Origin: Deltaproteobacteria bacterium
Lineage (GTDB): Bacteria; Lernaellota; Lernaellaia; JACKCT01
Reading direction: 5' to 3'
Length of the DNA stretch: 64,000 nucleotides
Assembly (NCBI GenBank): GCA_020633895.1
Contig: JACKCT010000001.1
Span: 186,001 to 250,000, forward strand
The notes beneath the pieces are model-generated. The model made no database searches. It was not told the DNA's origin and was given only the letters and a program-made list of their open reading frames with translations. The stretch's first letter is position 1. Each line of letters opens with the position of its first letter. The position numbers were made by a program, and so were the translations under genes. Below, piece after piece: positions 27,609 through 35,461 of this stretch.

Positions 27609-29258
27609 ATGATCGGTGGAATTCTCGCGGGGCAGGCCATCGCCCAGGCGGGCGTGAAATGCGTTTATACCCTGTGCGGCGGGCACGTTGCGCCTATCTA
27701 CATCGGACTGAAGATGAGCGGCGTGGACATCGTCGACATGCGCCATGAAGCGGCGGCGGCCCACGCGGCGGACGCCTACGGCCGTCTGACGGGCGTGCCC
27801 GGCGTGGCCATCGTCACCGCCGGTCCGGGCATCACCAACGCCGTCACCGGCATCGCCAACGCCTACGAAGCCGAGAGCCCCATGGTCGTCATCGGCGGCA
27901 AGGTCGGCATGGCCCGGCTGAATCAGGCGTCGCTGCAGGAGATGGACCAACTCGCCCTGATGGACTCCATCACCAAGTGGCGGGAGTGCGTTTACGATAC
28001 GGCCCGCATCCCGGAATATCTGGCCCGCGCGTTTCACATCGCCAGCACCGGCCGCCGGGGCCCCGTCTTTCTGGAGATCCCCATCGACCTGCTGTTGCAG
28101 CAGGCCGAGTCCAAGCACCCCGGCCCCGCGCCGGTCAATCCGGACGAAGGCCTGTCCCTGCCCAATCCGGCGGACATCGAAACGCTGGCCGGTTGGCTTA
28201 ACGAGGCGAAAAAGCCGGTCATCATGGGCGGTGCGGCGATCCATTGGGACAACGCCCACGAAGCGCTGGACGCCTTCGCCCGGCAGACGGGCATCCCCAT
28301 CTACCTCAACGGTCTGGGCCGAGGCACCCTGCCTTCGACGCATCCCAACTTCTGCTCGCGTACGCGAAAGAAAGCTCTGTCCAGCGGCGATCTGATCATC
28401 ACGCTGGGCGCCGACGCGGACTTCCGCCTGGGCTACGGTCGCGGATTCAACCCGGATGCGAAGGTTGTGCAGGTCGATCCGGATGCGTTCCGCGTTCGCT
28501 TCAATGTCCAGCCGGACCTGTTCCTGATCGGCAACGCCCGCCTGACGCTCCAGCACCTGACCAAGGCGCTGTCGGGCATGGCTCCCAAAACCGATTGGCT
28601 CGAAGAGTTGCGCGCCCAGGAAGACGTCGCGCTCGACGGCCTCAAGGACGAGCTCGAGTCGGATATCTATCCCGTGAACCCGAACCGCTTCGGCAACGAG
28701 GTGGCCAAGGTCGTCGACGCGGACACGATTGTCGTGGGTGACGGCGGCAATATCGTGGCCGCCACGTCCAAGTTTGTCCCGCTGTTCGGCCCCGGCCGGT
28801 GGATGGACCCGGGCAAATTCGGGTGCCTGGGCGTGGGCATGCCGTTCGCCATCGCGGCTCAGCAACTCAATCCGGATAAGAAGGTGCTGGTCGTCTTCGG
28901 TGACGGCTCGGTGGGCTTCAACGGATTCGAGATCGACACGGCGGTGCGTTTCAAGATGCCCATTGTCGGCATCGTGGGCAACGACGCCGCCTGGACGCAG
29001 ATCCGCGCCGCCCAGTTGGAGGCCGCCGGCGAGGAATTCGCCGTTGCCACGCAGCTCGCCCCGACGCGCTACGACCAGTTCTGCGTCGGCCTGGGCGGCT
29101 TGGGCTACCACGTCGAATCCGCGGACCAGATCGCTCCGACCTTGGAAAAAGCCTTCGAAGAGGCCCGCGCCCAAGGCAAACCGGCGATCATCAACGTGCC
29201 CGTCGACGCCGACCTCAACGGCCGGGGCGTGTCCTACATCGCGGCGGGCATGGCGTAA
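27609..29258 (+). CDS. thiamine-pyrophosphate enzyme, acetolactate synthase / 2-hydroxyacyl-CoA lyase family
   Basis: The start follows GAGGAGG at 8 nt. The 549-residue protein has the three-domain layout of the TPP decarboxylase family. The catalytic Glu is in RHEAAAAHAADAYGRLTG, the middle domain covers about 190-330, and the TPP motif GDGSVGFNGFEID...GIVGND starts near residue 435. Sequence details such as the GGHVAPIYIGL start and the lack of a FAD-site signature point to the oxalyl-CoA decarboxylase or 2-hydroxyacyl-CoA lyase branch rather than acetolactate synthase, but I cannot fix the substrate. No acetolactate synthase small subunit is nearby, which also argues against a biosynthetic role. 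Confidence 0.85.
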   Translation: MIGGILAGQAIAQAGVKCVYTLCGGHVAPIYIGLKMSGVDIVDMRHEAAAAHAADAYGRLTGVPGVAIVTAGPGITNAVTGIANAYEAESPMVVIGGKVGMARLNQASLQEMDQLALMDSITKWRECVYDTARIPEYLARAFHIASTGRRGPVFLEIPIDLLLQQAESKHPGPAPVNPDEGLSLPNPADIETLAGWLNEAKKPVIMGGAAIHWDNAHEALDAFARQTGIPIYLNGLGRGTLPSTHPNFCSRTRKKALSSGDLIITLGADADFRLGYGRGFNPDAKVVQVDPDAFRVRFNVQPDLFLIGNARLTLQHLTKALSGMAPKTDWLEELRAQEDVALDGLKDELESDIYPVNPNRFGNEVAKVVDADTIVVGDGGNIVAATSKFVPLFGPGRWMDPGKFGCLGVGMPFAIAAQQLNPDKKVLVVFGDGSVGFNGFEIDTAVRFKMPIVGIVGNDAAWTQIRAAQLEAAGEEFAVATQLAPTRYDQFCVGLGGLGYHVESADQIAPTLEKAFEEARAQGKPAIINVPVDADLNGRGVSYIAAGMA

Positions 29259-29288
29259 GAAGGCGCGCGGTAGCGCCGGATGGATTGC

Positions 29289-29392
29289 GGGTGCCACACT
29301 TTTACGCCGACAAAGTCGGTGGAAAGGTGTGAAGTTGAAATTGCTATTCACACCTTCCCGCGGCCGATGGCCGACGTGAAAGTGTGGCACCC
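29289..29392. repeat. 104-bp imperfect palindrome
   Basis: The ends GGGTGCCACACTTT (29289-29302) and AAAGTGTGGCACCC (29379-29392) are perfect inverted copies. Inside lie a second inverted pair (AAGGTGTGAA / TTCACACCTT) around the centre and a small hairpin in each arm (CCGACAAAGTCGG on the left, GGCCGATGGCC on the right). It fills the convergent spacer between the TPP enzyme and acyltransferase genes. It may be a REP-like or MITE-like element or act as a two-way terminator. Confidence 0.75.
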
Positions 29393-29411
29393 ATCGAAAT
29401 ACGACCCGCGC

Positions 29412-30185
29412 TCAATGCGCCTTGTACAACTCGTACCCCACTCCCGCCAGCGAGCCGTCGCCGTAGGCGGCAACGATGCGTTCGCGGGTCAGGTCGATGA
29501 GGGCTTGGAGGTTGGCCTCGCCGTAGTCGGCGGTTTCGATGGGGTCGAGAAATTCCACCTCCACCTCGCCGGGCCACGCCTTTTTGTTCACGTTGTCCAT
29601 GACGTTGTGCGTATTGCGCAGGACGACCGGAATGACCGGCACCTGGGCCATGATCGCTAGGCGGAACAGCCCCTTTTTGAAGCGCCCCACCTGACCGTCG
29701 CGGGACAGCCCGCCTTCGGGAAACGACAGCACATGCCGCCCGTCCGCGATGCGCTGGACCGCCAGCTCGATGGACTCGTACGCCCGCGTCGGCGAGCGCC
29801 GGTCGATGAAAATCATCTGCATGCATCGCATGGCCGCGCCGACGAAAGGCACGAAGCGCAGCGACTTCATCGCGATGAAATGGATCTGCACCGGCGAGAG
29901 AGCCATGAGAAGCGCGAAGTCCAAATAACTCAGGTGATTGGAAACCAGCACCGCCGGGCGTTCCCAATCGGGGCGGTCAAGGCCGTGGATGCGCACCTTC
30001 GCGCCGCACAGCTCGATGAACATCTGCGTCCAGCTTTGGGCGTAGGGGTAGTAAAAGCGCGGGAAAAACGGCCCGAAGATGAAAAACAGCGGCGCCATCA
30101 ACGTCGTGACGACGGCGTAGATCGCGAAGATACCCACAAAACGCAGGCGCTTTCGGCTGTCGGGAACGGAGGGCGCTTCGGTCAC
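29412..30185 (-). CDS. 1-acyl-glycerol-3-phosphate acyltransferase (PlsC family)
   Basis: GTG 30185 overlaps the stop of the upstream gene by GTGA and is the likely start (257 residues). The protein has an N-terminal hydrophobic segment (FVGIFAIYAVVTTLMAPLFFI), the catalytic NHLSYLDFA (HxxxxD), the FIDRR block and FPEGGLSRDG (substrate phosphate binding), then VPVIPVVLRN. It should acylate lysophosphatidic acid or a related acceptor on the inner membrane. Coupling to a small Cys-rich lipoprotein gene is unusual and unexplained. Confidence 0.9.
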   Translation of the reverse strand: MTEAPSVPDSRKRLRFVGIFAIYAVVTTLMAPLFFIFGPFFPRFYYPYAQSWTQMFIELCGAKVRIHGLDRPDWERPAVLVSNHLSYLDFALLMALSPVQIHFIAMKSLRFVPFVGAAMRCMQMIFIDRRSPTRAYESIELAVQRIADGRHVLSFPEGGLSRDGQVGRFKKGLFRLAIMAQVPVIPVVLRNTHNVMDNVNKKAWPGEVEVEFLDPIETADYGEANLQALIDLTRERIVAAYGDGSLAGVGYELYKAH

Positions 30186-30502
30186 GAGTCCTCGTCGGGC
30201 ACGTAGCAGGAGTAGTCTTCGACGATCTGTTCGCCCAGGCAGCCGTAGGTCTCGGCGCATTCGCAGATCTGCTCGTCGCAGGTGTCGCGCGATTCGCTAT
30301 CCAGGCAGACGGCTCGTCGGCATAGGCAAAAATCCAGGCAGCCTTGGTCTTCGTCCGGTTCGTCGCCGCAGGAGCGCGTCGCCGACGAGTCGTCGTCATC
30401 ATCGTCGTCGTCGCCGCACGCACCAAAGGCAAAAGCCGCCAGCGCGACGGTCAAAATCACCGCCGTGAAAAAGCGCATCCAAAGGGCAGGGCGTCGGATC
30501 AT
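30182..30502 (-). CDS. small Cys-rich lipoprotein with poly-Asp linker
   Basis: The 106-residue protein has a lipobox (LAAFAFGAC) followed at once by G and eight Asp residues, then a compact domain with nine or more Cys (CGDEPDEDQGCLDFCLCRRAV... CECAETYGCLGEQ). The Cys spacing suggests several disulphides. The Asp spacer after the lipid-bearing Cys also occurs in the beta-helix lipoprotein at 44840-46930. Function unknown. Confidence 0.8.
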   Translation of the reverse strand: MIRRPALWMRFFTAVILTVALAAFAFGACGDDDDDDDDSSATRSCGDEPDEDQGCLDFCLCRRAVCLDSESRDTCDEQICECAETYGCLGEQIVEDYSCYVPDEDS

Positions 30503-30595
30503 TCGCGAGTCCTCAATCGTCCGGTCATGGGTGTCGAAAATGCGTCGAGCGCCTAGGCATTGTACGCACTGGATCGGTCTTGTCGAGGCGACGGA

Positions 30596-31402
30596 TCAGA
30601 CCGCTTCGCGCCGCGTCGTGGCGTCGGCGGCCGAGTCCGTGGCACTTTGCGTCGCTTCGCCGAGCATCGCCGTGAATTCGTTGCAGAACCGATGCAGATC
30701 CCCCGGCCAGCGGGCCGTCAGGTAATTGCCGTCGCGGACGGCGAACCCTCGTTCCGGGTGGGCGGCCGAGTCGCGAACCAGCGGCAGCGGCCCCGTCTTG
30801 AAATCATCGGGCGAGGCCAGGACCGGCGCCGTCTCCCGCTGCACGGTGCAGGCGTAGGTGCGGTAGTGCTCGCCGACCCACAGGCGCGTCAGCCACCAGC
30901 TCAAGGATTCCATTGCCGACGTCAGGCCCGTCGTTTTGCGTCCGTGGAGGGCGCTCTTTCCGGTCTCGGGATCGATCGCGCGGGCGGGGATGAGCACGCC
31001 GTGGCAGATGGCGGCAACGGGTTTTCCCTGGGCCAGGAAATTCGCCGCGAGTTTTTGCAGGATCGGCGATTCCAGGCATTCCTTCATCCCCGGCGCATGG
31101 CCGCCCGGGAAGTAGACCGCGTCGAACGCCGCTTCGTCGATGGCGTCGTAAGCAATGGGGTTCTGAAATTCGTCCGACCGCGCCATCAGCGCGTAAAGCC
31201 CTTGGGCCTCCTTGTCCGCCTTGAGCATGCCGGAGAAAAGTCCCAGATCCTTGCCGGTGAGGGTGCGTTGATCGGCCTCGCCTGGCTTTCCGTCGGGGGT
31301 GGCGAAGACGACCCGGTGGCCGGCGTCGACCAGCGCTTTCCAGGGCAGGGCGGTTTCGGACGGGTCGAATTCCCGTCGGGACGTAGGGATCAGGACTTTC
31401 AT
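30596..31402 (-). CDS. DJ-1/PfpI (class I glutamine amidotransferase-like) family protein
   Basis: ATG 31402 follows GGAGG at 5 nt, giving 268 residues. The fold shows MKVLIPTSRREFDPSETALPW at the start, FPGGHAPGM (Gly-rich loop) and the nucleophile elbow VAAICHGVL with the reactive Cys. The Glu in PSETALPW is the likely Cys-activating residue. Relatives include Hsp31-type glyoxalases and deglycase-like proteins, so detoxification of reactive carbonyls is likely but unproven. The C-terminal extension beyond the core carries a polar, disordered end. Confidence 0.85.
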   Translation of the reverse strand: MKVLIPTSRREFDPSETALPWKALVDAGHRVVFATPDGKPGEADQRTLTGKDLGLFSGMLKADKEAQGLYALMARSDEFQNPIAYDAIDEAAFDAVYFPGGHAPGMKECLESPILQKLAANFLAQGKPVAAICHGVLIPARAIDPETGKSALHGRKTTGLTSAMESLSWWLTRLWVGEHYRTYACTVQRETAPVLASPDDFKTGPLPLVRDSAAHPERGFAVRDGNYLTARWPGDLHRFCNEFTAMLGEATQSATDSAADATTRREAV

Positions 31403-31570
31403 CTCGGCCTCCGGGCGAATGAGAAGCCTGACGATACCACGGGCGTTCCGGGCCGTCACGAGGGCGCGCGGCGCCTTCGGGCGTTCAAGTCAACCGGCCG
31501 CACGCACCGATCAAATTGACCGATGGACGGGTCGTTCGTAGGATACACCCTCCCAACGCACGAGGGTCTG

Positions 31571-33352
31571 ATGGCCTCCGATCAGGGGCGCGAGGTCGCC
31601 CAGCAACTCAAGAACGGCAAGCTGCCGGCGGGAACAAACCTGCGCGGCATCGACTTGTCCGGCGAGGATTTGTCCGAGGCGCGGCTGCGCGGCCTGGATC
31701 TGTCCGGCGCCGACCTGCGCGAGGTCAACCTGACGGGCGTGGAACTGCATTCGGTGAAGATGCTCGGGGTGAAGGCCCTGGCGAGCATCTGGAAGGACGC
31801 CAGCCTCTTTGAAGTCGACCTGAGCGAGGCCGACCTGTCCCGGGCCCAGTTCGAGGCGGTGAAATTCGAAAAGGTTCTCCTCAAGAAAAGCGTTCTGCGC
31901 GGAGCGCGGTTCATGGACGCGACCATGAACAAGGTCAACGGCACGTCCATCGATCTCACCGACGCCCACCTGGAGGGATGCAAGCTCAAGGAAGTGGGCC
32001 TGCGTTCGAGTGTTTTGGACGAGGTGACGCTCGACGACGTCGCCCTGGCGGTCACGGACCTGACCGGATCGCGGCTGGTCAACGTGGACTTCCGCAATTT
32101 CCGCCTGGCCGGCGCCCGCCTGGACAATGTGAATATGCATCACGCGAAGGTGTCCGGCGGGCTTTGGAAAAACTGCCAGGCCAAGGATCTGATCGCGGAC
32201 GAATTTCGCTTTGACGATTCGGCGATGGAAGACTGCAAATTCGAGCACGCCGATTTCGCCAACGGTCGGTTCAACGGCGGCCGCATCGTCAGTTCGTCCA
32301 TGGCCGGGGCGAATCTAAAGGGCGCGCGCTTTGACAACACGGTTGTGACCGGCACGAGCTTCGCCCGCGCCAAGATGGCCCAGACGACCATGGCCGGGCT
32401 CGATCTTTCGTGGATCGACCTGTCCAACTCGGACATGGAAGAAGCGGACATGACCGGCGTGTCGTTTTTCTCCGCCGACCTGTCCGGGGCCTGGTGCGGC
32501 CGGGCGCGCATGGACGAAGCCGACTTCACGCAGGCCAATCTGCGTTCGGCGAATTTCCAACAGGCCAGCGTGGTCCGGGCGAAATTCGACGACGCCGAAA
32601 TGACCGGCACGCAGATGGAAGGCGCCAACACCAGCGAGACGATCATCGTCGCCGGTCCGGACGGCACCGCCATCCGCCGCTCCAACATCACCAGCGCCAC
32701 CACCCGCACCCGCACGCGCCCGGCCGTCAGCACGATGGGCCCGGCCAGCACCGACGGGCGGGTGGACTACGATATGTTGGACGTGGGCCGCCCGGTGATC
32801 CCGAAGATCGCTCCCCATCCCGCCCAACAAAAAGCGGGCATGAGTCCGAAGACGAAGCTGATCGTCCTGGCTTCAACCGTCCTGGTCGTGGTCGTGGCGG
32901 TGCTGGTCGTCTACAACGTCTTCATCAAGGAAGAGGTCTTCCACTACGAGGGCGACGAGTTCATCGGCTATCTGGAAGGCGAAGACGGCGGCAAGACCAA
33001 AACGCGGGTCGACATGCAGATGGCCAGCGACGAGAAGCGGGTGATCGTTTCGCTGCAGCTGACCAAACTGGCGAGCAAGAAGGATCCCGCGCCTTTCGAC
33101 GCCCTCTGGGCCCAGGCGCCGACGATCCGCGCCGCCGGGTCGTCCCACACCGAACGGATGATCAAGCTCGTCGTCGGCGATCCGGCGCAAAACGGCAAGC
33201 CCATCGACGGGCTCACGCTCAACTGCGAAATCGGCGTGTCCTACGACCTGGAGGACGAGCAGATCAAGGGCGTGGTCAAGGACGGCGATCGGCAGGTGGG
33301 AGAATTCAAGTTCAAACGGCCGCGCAAGGGGCCGCTGAAGGTACGTCAATAG
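31571..33352 (+). CDS. membrane-anchored pentapeptide-repeat protein
   Basis: ATG 31571 follows GAGGG; an ATG at 31523 lacks one. The 593-residue protein has about 340 residues of A(D/N)LxX-type repeats (GTNLRGIDLSGEDLSEARL; DLTGSRLVNVDF; ADMTGVSFFSADLSGAW), which form a right-handed quadrilateral helix. A Thr/Arg/Pro linker, one membrane helix (LIVLASTVLVVVVAVLVVY, near residue 440) and a C-terminal domain of about 145 residues (YLEGEDGGKTKTRVDMQM...) follow. With no signal peptide, the repeats should be cytoplasmic and the C-terminal domain outside. Function unknown. Confidence 0.9.
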   Translation: MASDQGREVAQQLKNGKLPAGTNLRGIDLSGEDLSEARLRGLDLSGADLREVNLTGVELHSVKMLGVKALASIWKDASLFEVDLSEADLSRAQFEAVKFEKVLLKKSVLRGARFMDATMNKVNGTSIDLTDAHLEGCKLKEVGLRSSVLDEVTLDDVALAVTDLTGSRLVNVDFRNFRLAGARLDNVNMHHAKVSGGLWKNCQAKDLIADEFRFDDSAMEDCKFEHADFANGRFNGGRIVSSSMAGANLKGARFDNTVVTGTSFARAKMAQTTMAGLDLSWIDLSNSDMEEADMTGVSFFSADLSGAWCGRARMDEADFTQANLRSANFQQASVVRAKFDDAEMTGTQMEGANTSETIIVAGPDGTAIRRSNITSATTRTRTRPAVSTMGPASTDGRVDYDMLDVGRPVIPKIAPHPAQQKAGMSPKTKLIVLASTVLVVVVAVLVVYNVFIKEEVFHYEGDEFIGYLEGEDGGKTKTRVDMQMASDEKRVIVSLQLTKLASKKDPAPFDALWAQAPTIRAAGSSHTERMIKLVVGDPAQNGKPIDGLTLNCEIGVSYDLEDEQIKGVVKDGDRQVGEFKFKRPRKGPLKVRQ

Positions 33353-33431
33353 AATGCGGCCCGAACGGGGTCGCGAATTTTGCTCGAAATGATTTCGACA
33401 TGAATGATTTCGACATGAAGGAGAACGCGGC

Positions 33432-34253
33432 ATGGCCGACCTGAAAGGCAAGACTCTGTTCATCTCCGGCGGCTCCCGGGGTATCGGCGAGGCGATCGCC
33501 ATTCGCGCGGCGAAGGACGGCGCCAACGTGGTCATCGTGGCCAAGACCGACCAGCCCCATCCCAAGTTGCCCGGCACGGTGCACACGGCGGTGGAGAACA
33601 TCGAAAAGGCCGGGGGCAAGGGCCTGGGGTACGTGGCGGATATCCGCTTCGAGGACCAGGTGCAGGCGGCCGTCGATCAGGCGGTCGAGGCCTTCGGCGG
33701 CATCGACATCCTGGTCAACAACGCGTCGGCCATCAACCTGACCGGCACGCTGCAAACCGATATGAAGCGTTACGACCTGATGCATCAGATCAATCTGCGC
33801 GGGACGTTTCTGTGCTCCAAGCTGGCGCTGCCGCACTTGCTCAAGGCGGACAACCCCCATGTGCTCAACCTATCGCCGCCGCTGAGTCTGGAGGCCAAGT
33901 GGTTCGCGCCCAACGTGGCCTATACGATCGCGAAGTTCGGCATGAGCATGTGCGCGCTGGGCATGGCCGAGGAGTTCAAGGACGAGGGCGTGGCGTTCAA
34001 CTGCCTGTGGCCCAAGACGACCATCGCGACGGCGGCGATTCAGAACATCGTCGGCGGCGACGAGATGATGCGCAAGAGCCGCACGCCGGAGATCATGGCC
34101 GACGCGGCCCACGCGATCTTCCGCAAGGACAGCCGCGCCTTCACCGGCAACTTCTGCGTGGACGAGGACATCCTGCGCGCCGAGGGCGTCACCGACTTCG
34201 ACCACTACGCGGTGGACCCGACCGAGGAATTGTTCCCGGACTTTTTTTTATAG
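33432..34253 (+). CDS. short-chain dehydrogenase/reductase, HSDL2-like
   Basis: The 273-residue protein has the NAD(P) motif GGSRGIGEAIA (TGxxxGIG type), NNAS at the active-site strand, and the catalytic YTIAK (YxxxK). In the SDR family a Ser comes about 13 residues before the Tyr. Sequence features such as LWPKTTIATAAI place it near the HSDL2/SDR_c09 group, linked to fatty-acid or sterol metabolism. The start follows AAGGAG. A 15-bp tandem duplication lies just before it (33384-33417). Confidence 0.9.
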   Translation: MADLKGKTLFISGGSRGIGEAIAIRAAKDGANVVIVAKTDQPHPKLPGTVHTAVENIEKAGGKGLGYVADIRFEDQVQAAVDQAVEAFGGIDILVNNASAINLTGTLQTDMKRYDLMHQINLRGTFLCSKLALPHLLKADNPHVLNLSPPLSLEAKWFAPNVAYTIAKFGMSMCALGMAEEFKDEGVAFNCLWPKTTIATAAIQNIVGGDEMMRKSRTPEIMADAAHAIFRKDSRAFTGNFCVDEDILRAEGVTDFDHYAVDPTEELFPDFFL

Positions 34254-34380
34254 GCGTTCGCGACATGCCGCGATCTTGCGTTCGTCAGAGCCGCGCGCAG
34301 TTTGCCAGGCAGGCCGTAGCCTTGGCGTAGGCTGGTCAGCAAGCGGTTCAGAGTGTCCGTTGAGTCGATGTGCTCGACAA

Positions 34381-34405
34381 CCCCGCGCTAACGCTCGGGG
34401 CTCTG
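34381..34405 (-). repeat. dispersed intergenic repeat, family A (diverged)
   Basis: CCCCGCGCTAACGCTCGGGG then CTCTG is a hairpin-shaped copy ending in the family's GGCTCTG. A partial copy (CAGAGCCGCGCGCAG) lies at 34286-34300 in the opposite orientation. Both sit in the 170-nt spacer between the SDR and pilT genes. Confidence 0.5.
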
Positions 34406-34423
34406 TTGAGGCGGGATTGCGAA

Positions 34424-35458
34424 CTACCCCAGCGACGCCAGCTTTTCCTTGGCCAGTTCCTGCGTGATGACGCGCGTCATGGCGAGGTTTTCCAGGACCT
34501 GCTTCATGGACTGCATGCCGATCGATTGATTGGTCTGCATGACGGTGGGCAGTTGGAAGATCTTGTTCTCGCGGATGATGTTGCGCACGGCGGGGGTGGA
34601 GATGAGGATTTCCAGCGCCGCGACGCGCCCCGAGCCGTCGGCCTTGGGCAGCAACTCCTGGGCGATCACCCCGCGCAGGGACTCGGAAATCATCGCGCGG
34701 ATCATCGCCTGCTCGTCCGCGGGATAGGTGTTGATGATGCGGTCGATGGCCTTGGCCGCGGAGTTGGTATGCAGGGTGCCGAAGACCATGTGCCCCGTCT
34801 CGGCGGCGGTGACGGCCAGGTCGATTGTCTCCAAGTCGCGTAACTCGCCCAGTAGAATGATGTCCGGATCTTCGCGCAGGGCCGCGCGCAAGGCGTCGGC
34901 GAATGACGCGGCGTGCGTCCCGATCTCCCGCTGATTGACCAGGCATTTCTTGTTCGGGTGCACGAACTCGATCGGATCCTCAATGGTGATGATGTGCCCG
35001 CTGCGGTGCGTGTTCAGGTAGTCGACCATCGCCGCCAGGGTCGTGGATTTGCCGCTGCCGGTCGGGCCGGTCACGAGGATCAGCCCGCGTTCCAACGCCA
35101 CGAGCTGCGTGAGCACCTTGGGCAGGTTGAGCTTTTCGAGGGTCGGCACCTCGCTTTTCACGACGCGAAAAACCGCCGCCGCGCCCCGGTGTTGACGAAA
35201 AGCGTTGACGCGAAAGCGCGAGACACCCTCGATGGAAACGGCGAAGTCGATCTGGTTTTTCGCGAGAAACTCGGCCCACTGCTCGTCGGTCATGATTTCC
35301 TTGATGAGTCGTTCGATCACGTCCGAGGCCAGGGGGTTTTGCGTCACGGGGACCATCTGGCCCAGGTGGCGCATCAGCGGCGGCGTCCCCGCGCTCAAAT
35401 GCAGGTCCGAGGCGTCCTTCTTGGCGACGTGAGCGAGGAGTTTGGCGATCTCGGCCAT
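34424..35458 (-). CDS. pilT: type IV pilus retraction ATPase PilT
   Basis: The 344-residue protein has all PilT features: Asp box ASDLHLSAG, GVSRFRVNAF, Walker A GPTGSGKST (about residue 130), the Asp/Glu-box REDPDIILLGELRD, His box GHMVFGTLHTN and the PilT signature AVRNIIRE. It should be active and drive pilus retraction (twitching) on the cytoplasmic side. It is the third gene of a minus-strand set with a degenerate PilB-like protein and a CheY-like regulator. No pilin or PilC gene is in the window. Confidence 0.96.
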   Translation of the reverse strand: MAEIAKLLAHVAKKDASDLHLSAGTPPLMRHLGQMVPVTQNPLASDVIERLIKEIMTDEQWAEFLAKNQIDFAVSIEGVSRFRVNAFRQHRGAAAVFRVVKSEVPTLEKLNLPKVLTQLVALERGLILVTGPTGSGKSTTLAAMVDYLNTHRSGHIITIEDPIEFVHPNKKCLVNQREIGTHAASFADALRAALREDPDIILLGELRDLETIDLAVTAAETGHMVFGTLHTNSAAKAIDRIINTYPADEQAMIRAMISESLRGVIAQELLPKADGSGRVAALEILISTPAVRNIIRENKIFQLPTVMQTNQSIGMQSMKQVLENLAMTRVITQELAKEKLASLG

Positions 35459-35461
35459 GGC

